Below are positions 1-12,769 of a stretch of DNA of 64,000 nucleotides, in pieces. The number at the start of each line of letters is the position of its first letter. Position 1 is the stretch's first letter. Origin of the DNA: Cynocephalus volans (Eukaryota > Chordata > Mammalia > Dermoptera > Cynocephalidae); NCBI RefSeq assembly GCF_027409185.1, contig NC_084469.1:102115835-102179834 (forward strand), read 5' to 3'. Under the pieces are notes generated by a model. That model saw only the letters and a program-made list of their open reading frames with translations, was not told the origin of the DNA and made no database searches. Position numbers and translations under genes: made by a program.

Positions 1-45
1 CAGCCACCCAGTCTATGATAATTTGTTATAGCAGTACACTCTCAC
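1..45 (+). repeat. 3' end of a MaLR/MLT-type LTR (fragment)
   Basis: The first bases resemble the end of MaLR-family LTRs ('cacccagtct...ttgttatagcag'). The element is cut by the window edge. No gene is seen from here to 690, which is AT-rich unassigned sequence. Confidence 0.4.
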
Positions 46-691
46 TACTATACAACACAAACCAGAAATACACTATAGTAACCAAACCAAATTTTGTTGA
101 AATGAATTAACAAAACTAAATAAATTCTAGTAGTATTAATATAAAAAAGAACAAAGAAATGATTTTTTAAATGAAAAAGGAGATACAAAAGGTATATAAT
201 TATTAACAATACAAATACTAAAAATATCAAAAAATATTATGAACTTTAAGTTCAGAAATACAAAAATACCTGTAAAAACATTTGCTGAAACAAAACTTGC
301 CAAACCTTACTTAAGGTGAAACTGGAAAACTTACCACTCCAACAAATGTAAAAAAAAATTCGAACCCATGCTTTAAAATCATTCAAAAACATGAAAAGAA
401 AAACCAATAATGATGGCAACAAGTAATGCAAATTCAGATGACTTTGCAAGTGAATTTTGACTGATATAAAGACACAATTATTATCACATGGAAATAGTTT
501 GAGTTAAGAAAAGGAGGAAATACTGTCTTCATACAAAAAAACCGGACAAGAATAGAGTAAGAAAAGAATGTTACATGCCAATGTTACTTAATAATACTTT
601 GTAAAAAACAAAAAATATTTAATAAATTCTTAAAGTATTCATAAGGAAGCCTCCCAAAACTATGAAAAATAGAAAAAAGCCTCAACCTTAT

Positions 692-1113
692 TGATGGAGT
701 TTGGATGTGTTGTCCCCTCCAAAACTCATGTGGAAATTTAATCTCCAATGTGACAGTGTTGGAAACTGATTGAGTCATGGGGGTGGATCCCTCATGAATG
801 GATTAATGCTCTCCCTGGGGGAGGGGGAGTAATGAGTGAGTTCTCACTCTATTAGTTCCCATGAGAGCTCATTGCTTAAAAAGACCCAGGCACCTTCTCC
901 CTCTCTCTCTTGCTTCCTCTCTCTTGCTTCCTCTCACCATGTGATCTGCTTGTACCTGCCAGCTGCCTGCCACTTTCCACCATGAGTAGAAGCAGTCTGA
1001 GGCCCAAGCCAGATGCAGCTGTCCCAGAATCATAAGCCAAATAAACCTCTCTTCTTTATAAATTACCCAGTCTCGGGTAATTCTGTTATAGCAACACAAA
1101 ACAGACTAATACA
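692..1113 (+). repeat. 5' LTR of the MaLR provirus
   Basis: It contains the polyadenylation signal aataaa near 1038 and a CT-rich stretch at about 897-935. Its partner at 2706-3121 is nearly identical, which identifies them as an LTR pair. Confidence 0.92.
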
Positions 1114-2705
1114 GAAAATTGATACCAAGGAGTGGGGTGTTGCTATACAGATACTTGAAAATGTGGATGAAGCTTTGGAACTGGGTAATGGCCAAAGGTT
1201 GGAGGAGTTTGAACGACTCAGAAGGAGAGAAAAGTCGAGGGAAAGTTTGGAATGTCTTAGAGACTTATGTGGTGGCAAGCAGAATGCTGATAGAAATGTG
1301 GACGGTAAAGGCCATGTGGAGGATGAGGTCTCAGAAATGAGGGACCTATTGGGAATTGGACAGAAGATAACCCTTGCTACACCATAGCAAGGAAGCTGGC
1401 TGCGTTGTGTCCATGCCCTTGGACTTTGTGGAAGTTGGAACTTAGGAGTTGTGAACCAGAGCATTTGGCCAAAGAAATTCCTAAGCAGCAAAGCATTAAG
1501 GAAGCTGCATGGCTACTTCTAACAGCTTTCTCTGAGTTATGGCAGCAAAGACATAATGTAAAGCCAGAATTTAAAAGGGAAGCAGAATGTAAAGTTTTGG
1601 AAAATTTGCAGCCCAGCCATGCGGTAGAGAAGTGGAGAGCAGGAGAAAAAATGCAAGGGTGAAGCTGATAAACTGTTTGCTAAAGGCATTATCTTGGTGG
1701 TGAGGCAGCCAGATGCTAAGAACCAGGACAATGGGGAAAATGCCCGAAAGGCATTTCAGAAGTCTGGAAGGGTGCCCCATCCATCACAGGCCCTGAGACC
1801 TAGAAGGACTGAGTTATCCTGTTGGACAGACCTGGGGCAGAGCTTCCCTCAGGAATCTTCTCCCTGCATCCCAGCTGCTCTGGCTGGAGCAACCCCAAAT
1901 GTGGTTCATACAGCAGCCCTGGAGAGTAGAGGCCTGAAATCTCTGTGGCGTCCACGTTGTGTTAAGTCTGTAGGCCAGCAAGACGTGAGAGCAGTGGAGT
2001 CATGGCAGCCTCCACCCAGATTCCAGAGGATGTATGGAAAAGCCTGGAAGCCCAGGCAGAGACCTGCCACAAGGGTGGAGCCAACACAGAGGTCGTCTAC
2101 TAGAGCAATGCGGAGCAGAAAAGTGGGGTTGGAGCCCCTACAGAGAGCCCCCACCTAGGAAATGTCTAGTATAGCCGAGACACCAGGGCTTCTGCCAGGA
2201 CCCCAGAACTCCAGGGCCACTGGTAACGTGCAATGCAGGCCTGGAAAAGCCACAGGCACCAGTGTGACCCACTGGGCTGTGCCTGGCAGAGCTGTGGGAA
2301 CAAGGCTACGTGATGCTTTGGGGGCCCAGATGCCCAATTGTGCCCAGAATGCAGGACTTGGAGTCAAAGAACATTATTTTGGAGATTGAAGATATAATGT
2401 CTACTCTGCTGGGTTTCAGACTTGTTTGGGACCTGTTTCTCCTTTTTTCTGGCCTATTTCTCCTTTTTGGAATGGGAATGTATACCCAATGCCTGTTCCA
2501 CCATTGTATCTTGGCAGTAGATAAATTTGGTTTTGTTTTTCAGGTTCACAGCTGGAAGGACTTTTGCTTTTGGTCTCAGATGAGACTTTGGACATTGGAC
2601 TTTTAAGTTGGTACTGGAGCAAGCTAAGACTTTTGGGACTGTTGGGATAGAATGATTTTATTTTGTATGTGAGAGTGATATGAGTTTTGGGGATCCAGGG
2701 CAGAA

Positions 2706-3121
2706 TGATGGAGTTTGGATGTGTTGTCTCCCCAGAACTTGTGGAAATTTGATCTCTAATGTGACAGTGTTGGAAACTGATTGAGTCATGGGGGTGGATC
2801 CCTCATGAATGGATTAATGCTCTCCCTGGGGGAAGGGGAGTAATGAGTGAGTTCTCACTCTATTAGTTCCCATGAGAGCTCATTGCTTAAAAAGACCCTG
2901 GTACCTTCTCCCTCTCTCTCTTGCTTCTTCTCTCTTGCTTCCTCTCACCTTGTGATCTGCTTGTACCCGCCGGCTGCCTGCCACTTTTCACCCTGAATAG
3001 AAGCAGTCTGAAGCCCAGGCCAGATGCAGCTGTCCCAGAATCATAAGCCAAATAAACCTCTCTTTATAAATTACCCAGTCTCGGGTAATTCTGTTATAGC
3101 AACGCAAAACGGACTAAAACA
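2706..3121 (+). repeat. 3' LTR of the MaLR provirus
   Basis: Second copy of the 692-1113 LTR. It differs by scattered substitutions and a small deletion before the 'tctttataaattaccc' end. Confidence 0.92.
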
Positions 3122-3126
3122 CTTAT

Positions 3127-4168
3127 AAAATCTATAACAGCCAATACAGTGGAAAACGTGCCATTAGGATTAGAAAGAAAAGTATACTGCTTTTACTACT
3201 TCTATGTAGAGGATTCATAAAGCAAATGTACTTCACAGGGCTTGGTTTTCCAAAGCCTTGCAGTATCACATATTGACCTTGAAAAGGAATGGAAATTTCC
3301 CCCAGGCTATAAAGTCTCTGTTGTAAGATAAAGAATTGTAACACAGCAAGGTTGCTGGCTCAAAGACAGACAAGCTACTGATTGGTATGTAAAGTTACTT
3401 GGAAGCTTCTGGAGGGAGAAGGAATGTTTGCTAAAATCAAGCTTTTGTTGGGGGATCACTTAATTGCCTAATAGAAAGTCATCTGACTTGTTTTTACTGA
3501 ATGTTACCAGCTTCTATTGTTAAACTTGTTAAAACTATGTCTCTTCCTGTAACTTGCTGGGCTGGAGAGTAAATACAGGAAGAGAACCCCAATTCATGGT
3601 TAATTTCCCAAATGGAAGGAATGCATCATGCTTGAGGGTTCTGGGATATTAACCCCTTTCTGGGGCATCTCACTGCTCAGAATAGAAGGGCTTTGAGTAA
3701 TCTTTGGTGGCTCCATCACCCAGGGGGAAAGGAGTGACAAATCCATGGGAGGCAAAGCAACACTTCTAATCATTATTGTACAGGAGGTCTTGTTCAGCCA
3801 GGAAAGCAAGAAAAAAACCTAAATGATATAAGGTTTTAAATGAAAAAGTCAAACCATCATTAGTTATAGATGATATGCTTGCTTGTGTGGAAAACACAAA
3901 AGAATACATAAAAACTAGAATTTTTAAGAATGTTTAGCAAGGCTTCTAGTAAAATGCAATATACATAGATCAATTTCATTTTATATATGACAATCAGATT
4001 TCAGCCTCTGGGGCAGGACCATGTCTAGACTGTGAGGGCTGGGGTATCACCTGTTAATGACACTGTCACTAGGAGTCCAAGCACTGACTCCAACCTGCAG
4101 CACTGACCTCACCCATAACCCACAAGTGCTTAGACTCAGGTACCTGTGAACAAGTTCTGGAGGGACTT
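3127..4168. other. Unassigned non-coding sequence
   Basis: No gene or confidently named repeat is seen. The stretch 3360-3810 has a composition like old LTR sequence, but I could not name the family. Confidence 0.4.
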
Positions 4169-4582
4169 TGTATTAGTCCGTTTTGTGTTGCTATAACAGA
4201 ATACCTGAAACTGGGTGATTTATAAAGAAAATGAAATTTACTGCTTACAGTTTCTGAGGCTAGGAAGTCCAAAGTCCATTTGGTGGTGGCAGCAGTGAAC
4301 CAGAGGTCTCACACTGCAAGATGGTGGAAGCAGAGAGAGACAGACTCTCCTCTTCTTTTAAAGCCCTCAGAACCACGCCCCTTATCACCATTTTTATTCC
4401 ATTCACTACTTCACGGTCTTACAATCCAATCACCTCATCAAGGCCCCACCTTTCAATTACCATAATAGGATTTCCCACCCTCTTAACAGTGACAGTGGGG
4501 CTAAGTTTCTAATGCATAAAGCTTGGAGGACACAATTCAAGCTTCAATGAGTTTGGGGGGCCATAATTCAATCCACTACAGA
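4169..4582 (-). repeat. MaLR-family solo LTR
   Basis: On the + strand it begins with the complement of the family 3' end ('tgtattagtccgttttgtg') and runs on through 'ctgggtgatttataaagaaa'. It ends near 4582. It is older and more diverged than the provirus at 692-3121. No internal sequence is attached. Confidence 0.75.
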
Positions 4583-5084
4583 CCTATAGGACTTATTTCA
4601 GACGATCAGGATGGCTTCCAGGACCAGTCAATGAGCCACTGCAACCCACACAAGCCAGAAGAGACTAATCTGATGATTTTTGGTGTCACTGCCAACAAAT
4701 GTGTCAGCAGATGAGCTAAATAGCAACACTCATACCCACAAGAGAATGACTCCACCATGCACTCCTCTCCAGGAACAAACAAATAACGTGAATGTGCACA
4801 GGTCTCTTCCATTTGGGATTTATTGTTAACCTTGATTTGGAATACCATTACACTGATTTAATTAAGTGCCACAGAAAAATTCATCAAGCAGCAGTAGCTT
4901 CAATTGCCATACATGACAACTCAATGATGCTTAAGTGTTACAAGATTATAAATTTTTATCACTCTGACTGAGACCTGCTTGTGCCAGTCTCTGTGCCTGT
5001 ACCCAAGGGCAACATTCAGGAAGTGCCAGTGATGCCATCAAACACAGCAAAACATCCTAACCAACCATTTTCACAATTTTTCTG
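4583..5084. other. Unassigned intergenic sequence
   Basis: No coding frame with family features and no named repeat is seen here. Confidence 0.4.
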
Positions 5085-5196
5085 TTTTTTTTTTTGTTTG
5101 TTTGTTTGTTTTTTAAGATACCAATAAGGGGATCTTAACCCTTGACTTGGTGTTGTCAGCACCACGCTCTCCCAAGTGAGCCATGGGCTGGCCCTT
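5085..5196 (-). mobile_element. CYN-type tRNA-derived SINE, second monomer only
   Basis: Read on the minus strand, it shows the tRNA-like 'gggagagcgtggtgctgac...aagtcaagggttaagatcccctta' unit followed by an A-rich tail with interspersed C. Confidence 0.85.
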
Positions 5197-5226
5197 GAAT
5201 TTTTCTGTTTTCAAAACACACAGAAA

Positions 5227-5336
5227 AGACCGGTTAGCTCCTTTGGTTAGAGCATGGTGTTAAAACACCAAGGTCAAGGGTTTGGAACCCCATCCCAGGC
5301 AGCCACAACAACAACAGCAACAACAACAAACACACG
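5227..5336 (+). mobile_element. CYN monomer SINE with CAA-rich tail
   Basis: tRNA-Ile-like 'gttagctcctttggttagagc...ggtcaagggtttgg' followed by a (CAA)n-type tail at about 5306-5332. Confidence 0.85.
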
Positions 5337-5339
5337 GAC

Positions 5340-6049
5340 AGAATGAGAAAGCCAGAAGAGGTCACATTGCTAATCACAGCTGTTACTTGACTCTGGCATA
5401 TAACATGATTGCTTTGTCAAGCTGTAGGGTGGATCCAGAGGACAAAGAGAATATTCAGCCTTCTCACCCCCTCCCTGCACTACCTGAGGTTACAGGAATT
5501 CCCTCCATCCCCTGGTGTGGGTTTATGGCTCTCCCACCATCATCGCGAAATCAGGCTTATCTCAGTCTTTAACTATGATTGCACCATTTCTCCAATATGT
5601 CCCCTCTTGCACCCTGACCTTTAATCTGAAAGGATCAGATGTGAGAGAGACACAGCATTTTTACAATATTTAGGGCCATATTATACCTCCCACCTTGGTT
5701 GGTGTAAGACACTGTGAAAAGACAATGTCCATGACCATGACCAGACCATGTCAAACCAACAAAAGAACCTGCACTACTAAAATAGGGTTAAATATGAATC
5801 CTGATGGCCCATGTTTGGTCTGGCTGCAACTCAGAAGATGTAGCCTCTACATTGGAGCAGCATTGCTATAGGGAAAAGAAAGACATATCACGCCAGGAAT
5901 GATTAGGACTACAGAACTACACAGAAAGCCATGTCTCTGTCAGCAGACAAGATTTCAGAACACAGGGAAGTAACTCCCATATACTGTACATGCACGATTT
6001 CTCAAGTATGAATCACCTCATGTTTATTAAAAGTCAAAGAATAAGGTAA
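5340..6049. other. Sequence 3' of the locus 1 finger exon
   Basis: No gene is seen. By position it would be the 3' UTR or downstream flank of the minus-strand finger pseudo-exon that starts at 6050. Confidence 0.35.
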
Positions 6050-7897
<1,848 letters not shown>

Positions 7898-8337
7898 TGG
7901 TAAAGGAATGAGTAATGATTGAAAGATTTTTTTGAACTTATTAAGAGATTCCACTCATCTGAAGACAGAAATATTATGACAATCATGATTTTTGCCATGT
8001 TTATAACCTGTATATAATTCCTACCCTCTGGATTTCTTTCAATATGGAGGAAGGAGTCCTAATGCAACAATTCTGTCCAATCTACACTAATCTTCAAATG
8101 ATTCCTGTAGATGTTTATGAAATCATTTAAAAAACTCAAAATCTAGTGAAATATGTATTCATGGGAACCATGTGAAGCACCAAGCACACTAGGTTTGGGA
8201 ATCTCTCTGCAGACACTGCTCCCTCTTGGGTGAATGCTGCTTCTCTCAAATATGTCATATTTGTGCTGATTTTTATAAAGAAATTCCTAATCTTCTCTGA
8301 AGGTAAAAAAATAAGAAATGCCCCTTGGTAATCTTAC

Positions 8338-8381
8338 TAGTTGTATCCCATTTGATATTTTTAACCAAAAAATATCCTGCC
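8338..8381 (-). pseudogene. Locus 1 linker exon C1, 3' half (interrupted by ERV1)
   Basis: Minus-strand coding sequence (SNGIQ-like) ending at a GTAAGA splice donor at 8332-8337. The exon breaks at 8381, where the ERV1 LTR begins; the other half is at 14670-14713. With the 5-bp target duplication counted once, the halves total 83 bp, the length of intact exon C in locus 2 (33331-33413). Confidence 0.85.
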
Positions 8382-8740
8382 TGAAAGAAAGTGAGCCGAG
8401 ATGCCAGGTACCATTCAAGCTTTATTAAATAAAGAAATCTGCCAGGCTGTGCTCAAAGTAGCAGGCAGCCCAGGGCTGCCCGGAAAAGGTTATAGCACCA
8501 GGTGTGGGGGTGGTAGAGCTTGTAGAGTGCGCTAAGGGCTGGGCGATACCATCAAGGAGGGGCATTATGCTAATGTGGATCGGGGTGGAGAATTGCATCC
8601 TTGCAGAATCAAAAGGGGTTTCTGTTTAAGTCAGGAGACTTCTCAAAAACCGAAGGGGGAAGGGTTGGGGAGGGGGTGGGCAGCAATATTTTGTACTTGG
8701 GCTTGTCTAAAGTGGCACTGGTTATGTTGCAGATCTATTA
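8382..8740 (-). repeat. ERV1 3' LTR
   Basis: 359 bp. It pairs with 14281-14669. On the minus strand it runs from TAATAGATC to CTTTCA. It lacks most of the purine-rich expansion found in the 5' LTR. Confidence 0.92.
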
Positions 8741-8759
8741 TTCCTGCCTTTTAAGTATA

Positions 8760-10355
8760 GGAAAAAGTGGAAAAGGGCGGAGGTCTCATTCTTTTGAAGC
8801 TACTTTCTGCTGGAGATGGGTGAAGTTATGGAAAAAATAAAAGATTTATATTGGAGGGTAAAACAATCAGGTGGCAAGGTATTGGTTTCGTGTGGGGAGG
8901 CTACATTCCTCTGGGGAAGTGTCGCTGATTCTGAGGGGCTAATATCCTCCTCGCAGGAACAATTTGGCCACCTTTTGGTTGGTGAAAGCCTGCATACATT
9001 CCTGCAAGAAATTAGAGAAACACCAAGAGACAGGGGCCAAAAAGTAGAATAAGGCACAGTTAGGGGTCCTAGTAGGGGCAGAAGCCAGGGTATCCAAGGG
9101 TTTGGTGGAATGATTTAAGTTGTTTTGGATCACCCCGGACTCATTTACATAATAACAGCATTCCTCCCCCAAGAAGAGGCAGGTGCCTTACTTCTCGGCT
9201 GTAAGGAAGTACAGGGCCCGATGGTTCTGTAAGTGACTGTCTTGAGTGAGGTGAGCTGTCAGTGGAGGGAGGAGATTCTATCTATACTTAGTTCTCCTGA
9301 GAGTTTTGATAGAATTGAAAGGCAGTAGCAGGGCCCGCTATGCCAGTTCCAGCTGCAGAAAGGATCCCTGCCCCAATTAAAAGGTACAATTAGCGTCCTA
9401 TGGGAGCGGGGGACACTTCCTGAGAGGGGGGCCAAAGTTAGTCCCAGTCCCATCTCCATCTCTCCATCTGTCTGGAGGGTGATGTCAGGGATGAGCCAAA
9501 AGAATATGCAAGAAATCATGTTAGGAGGGTAGACAACAGGATAATGTAGTTTTACGAAGGAAATATATTCCAGTTTTAGGGCATGGATGAGGAGGGGGTA
9601 AGTGAGTGGTAGTGTTTGGTGTTAATGAGGCAGATTGTGGGCAGGCCCCACATAATGCTGACAGTCCCCTCTGAGGTGAGATTAGAGAAAAGTGAAGAGA
9701 CCTTTGTGGAAACATTGCAGGCTGCATCGACAGGGAGGAGGGTGACCACAAAATGTTTCTCACAAAGTGGGAGACAGATGAGTCACTCAGGGACCAGTCT
9801 AATTCATTGAGTACTGCATTGTCCCTGCAGACCTGGAACCTCCATGTTCCAGATAAGGGGGAGCATTGAGATAGGAGGAAAAACATGGGAAGGATGTGAA
9901 GGGTTAGGGAGCCAAGTAATTTAAAGGACACATTGCCATAATGAAATTGTTAAGAAGCATCCTACTGATAGGAGGTAAAGGAGTGCCAGGAGAAATCTTC
10001 CTATAATGTTACACTGCTCTGGGGCAGCTGCTGCCAATCCTGTAGCAAGTACTAGAGCAGATAGTGTAATAGTAGCTCTTGTGCGAGGGACATGAAGTGG
10101 GCCTGAAAGAGTGAGAGGATAATCACCAGGGGAAAGATCATCCTTCTTCTGGGATTGGGGAAGAGCGAAGGTCCTGGAGATTTTTAGTTTTGTGGGTCCT
10201 AAAATGGAGAAAATGTGAGCAGATGTTGGGGTGGGGGTTGAGCAGATGGACTCCTCTGGTTTGGTGTTAACAGATTCTTTGTGTAAAGTCTCAGGTGCTA
10301 CTTTTATCAAGGATAAGTGATACCAAGGGGCCTTTCTTAGTACTTTTACTGCCAT
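8760..10355 (-). pseudogene. ERV1 env remnant
   Basis: On the minus strand the region encodes a broken retroviral envelope. A surface-unit part lies at about 9520-9930. A hydrophobic fusion-peptide-like segment is at about 9290-9400. The TM ectodomain contains a CX6CC cluster followed by CCYYVNESG (about 9140-9180), and a membrane-anchor region lies near 9000-9060. An in-frame stop precedes the CX6CC cluster, and several frameshifts separate the parts. Open segments are at 9521-9931, 9259-9519 and 8939-9172. Known families make a trimeric fusion protein; this copy cannot. Confidence 0.82.
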
Positions 10356-10359
10356 GGGG

Positions 10360-12250
10360 GTGGTGAGAAGGACTGTATAATGCCCTTCCCAACCTGGTGA
10401 GAGAGCCTTTGGGATTCAGGTTTTAATATACACTTGCTGTCCTGGGCTTAGTTTAAAGTCTGAGAAGGTGGTGGAAAAAGGATGAGATAATAGAAGGTTG
10501 GCCTGTTCCCTAAGATCCCTAATGAGTGAAAGAGTAGGGAGATATTGGCCTAAAGGCAATGAGCTGGAAGGGGGAGGTGTGAGAGTGAAGGGCCTACAAT
10601 ACATAAGTTCAAGACGGCTGAGGCCTATGGGCTTCCTGGGGGGCAGCACATAGGTGAGCAAGTGACTGGTGGGTAGGCCAAAACAAGGGATGATTTCCGA
10701 GGTGAGAGCATGTGTTACTGCTGTAGCGTCCTCTGAAGTGCAGGAAAAAGCCTGAACCCAACCTGAAAAGGCATCTACTAATGTTAGGAGACAGCATGTC
10801 CTTTTGTGGGGAGAGTAATATAAGGGCTGAAGAAGGAATAGTAGGAGTTCACAGCCTATATGAGCTGAATTATGGAAATCTAAAAGGATTTGCTCAGCTT
10901 GTGTGGTAGAGAGGACATAGCGACCAAAGAGAGGATTGGAGCAGGAGAGGAAGAGTGGGGGCCTGGTGATTGAGCAGCCTGTTTTGCGGTTAGATCTGCC
11001 AGTTTGTTTCACTGGGCTATAGGGTCATTGGAGGTTTGGTGTCCTCTGCAGTGTATAACCCCAACCTCCTTTGGGAGATGTGCAGCCTCAATAGCTTGTG
11101 TTAGATTTACTGTGGCATAACCCACCTGGGGGGTGGTCATGGAGGTGGCACTCCCATCTATGAACTGTATAATGGGATGCAGGGAGATGTGTGGGAAGGG
11201 ATTGAGAAAGAGGTCTAAAGCCTCCATGCAATTGTGTTCTAAGTGTCATGAGTGTTTGGGGATGAGAGTGGCTGGATTTTAAGGGAGGGCAATGTTTAAA
11301 GGAGAACTGGGAGTTTTCAATGAAAGTAAGGTGAATAAGTTGTAGGCAGGAAAGGGAGAGAATTGACTTGGCCTTATGGCTGAGAAGGTCTTGACTGTTT
11401 GTTGTTTAAAGGTTAGTTTAGAGCTTTCTTATGTTAAAAGGGCAGCTGCCACCAAGGCCCATAAACAGGGGCCCATTCTTGAGCTGCAGTGTCTAGTTGT
11501 TTAGAGAGGTATGCAATATCTCCTGCCTTTTGTCCCAAAACCCCAACTGCCAATCCTTGGGTTTTGGTGACATATAGAATAAAAGGATGAGATAGGTTTG
11601 AGAGAAATAGAGCTGGGGATGTGAGGAGAGCAGCTTTTAATCACTGGGAGAATGAATGGGCTTTTTGGGATCTAAAGGATTGGCTGGATCCCCTTCGGCT
11701 GCCCCATAAAGCAGTTTTGTAGCATGCTAAAGTTAGGAATCCATAGGCGAAGATACCATGCAAGCCCCAAGAAAGAAAGGATCACCCTTTGTGGTAGGAG
11801 TAGGGAGTTCAGAAATTAGACTCTTGAACTGAAGGAGAATAAATCTGGGCCTTGCTGAGGGACACTCGATATCCCCTGGAGGCCAGGACATTAAGGAGAG
11901 CAACAGTGTGGGCCTGTGAATCCTCATAGGAGGGGCTACAAAGGAGGAGGTCATCCACATATTGTATTAAAGTGCTAGAGGTTAGGGGAAGTTCAGGTAA
12001 GTCTTGAGCTAAGGTCTGGCCAGAAAGTGTGGGCTATCCTGAAACCTCTGAGGCAGTACTGTCCCAGTAAGTTATTGGGAATGGCACATGTCAGGATTAG
12101 TCCTGTACTAAATGGTATGAGCCATTATGCTTTATAACTGGAAGGATGGGTGTATTAAAAGGCAAGTGGGTAGGCTGTAAGAGATGAGAAGAAAGGAGTT
12201 TGTGTACCATGGGCTTTAAGCCTATTAGGTGTTAGCAATGGGGTACTGTG
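10360..12250 (-). pseudogene. ERV1 pol remnant (RT, RNase H, integrase)
   Basis: The RT catalytic box YVDDLLLCSP lies at about 11930-11965. RNase H (IDGSA and IHCRGHQ) is at 11009-11227. The integrase core (LVDAFSGWVQAF, TSEIIPCFGLPTS) and its C-terminal GPY/F-type domain (LSPGQQVYIKT) are at 10416-11012 and 10320-10400. Frames are interrupted repeatedly. ERV2 has lost the interval equivalent to about 10801-12429. Confidence 0.88.
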
Positions 12251-12342
12251 GGACATTAGGGAAAAAAAAGGGTTCAACAATTTAGCAAGGATAGGGGAAT
12301 GGTGCATAGCAATGGAGGGAGAAGAAGTGTCTGATATAGGGA

Positions 12343-12486
12343 TTAACCTTGTCTGAGGGGGAGGGGAAGGTGGAAGCCCAGGGGCCAGATCTGGGTGTGG
12401 CCTGTAACAGGAGTGTTGTAGCTGGAGTTAAAGTGTTTAGGATAAGAGTAGCTTTGAATTTGAAAAGAATGTCCCATCCCAGTAAC

Positions 12487-12517
<31 letters not shown>

Positions 12518-12762
12518 GGGCATTGAAGCATTATTAAGAATTTGTGTGTGAATTGGGTGTGTTGTAGAGTGTAGGAAAGGGCTTGAGTGATCCATGGGTG
12601 GTATTCTGATTCCAAGACCCCTACTATTGTAATAGAGGACAGAGTTGTTGGTCCTACATACTTAGGAAGGGTAAAATAAATGGCCCCTGTATCAATGACA
12701 AAAGAGATTGGCTTACCTGCTACAAAGCAAGTTACCCTGGGCTCACACGTGGTGATTTCCAT
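12343..12762 (-). pseudogene. ERV1 protease remnant
   Basis: Open frame with the retropepsin active-site motif FVIDTGA (DTG is the catalytic triad) followed by YFTLPKY. A run of about 28 G on the + strand (12487-12514) appears in this frame as an artificial polyproline stretch. Confidence 0.82.
12487..12514. repeat. G28 homopolymer inside ERV1
   Basis: 28 consecutive G on the + strand followed by cccggg. The matching place in ERV2 (about 21827) reads 'gggagttggg', so the tract is an expansion in ERV1 or a sequencing/assembly artefact. Confidence 0.9.
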
Positions 12763-12769
12763 GGGGGCC

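Larger units (their letters stand above)
692..3121 (+). mobile_element. Complete MaLR (THE1/MST-like) provirus
   Basis: This is a full ERVL-MaLR element: 5' LTR 692-1113, internal region 1114-2705, 3' LTR 2706-3121. Both LTRs start TGATGGAG, and the 5' LTR ends in 'actaataca'. A perfect 5-bp target duplication, cttat, lies at 687-691 and 3122-3126. The internal part matches the recalled non-autonomous MaLR internal sequence from start ('gataccaaggagtgggg') to end ('gatgagactttggac'). Short open frames inside it are the usual decayed gag-like remnants; no pol is present. The two LTRs are very similar. Confidence 0.92.

Noticed and set aside
1013..2606. Several 80-150-codon frames in the MaLR element
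   Set aside because: They lie in the internal region of a non-autonomous MaLR provirus, in conflicting frames on both strands.
5282..5572. Glutamine-rich frame (QQQQ run)
   Set aside because: The glutamines are the (CAA)n tail of a CYN SINE.
12343..12762. Proline-rich protein suggested by a run of prolines
   Set aside because: The prolines come from the G28 homopolymer within a retroviral protease remnant.
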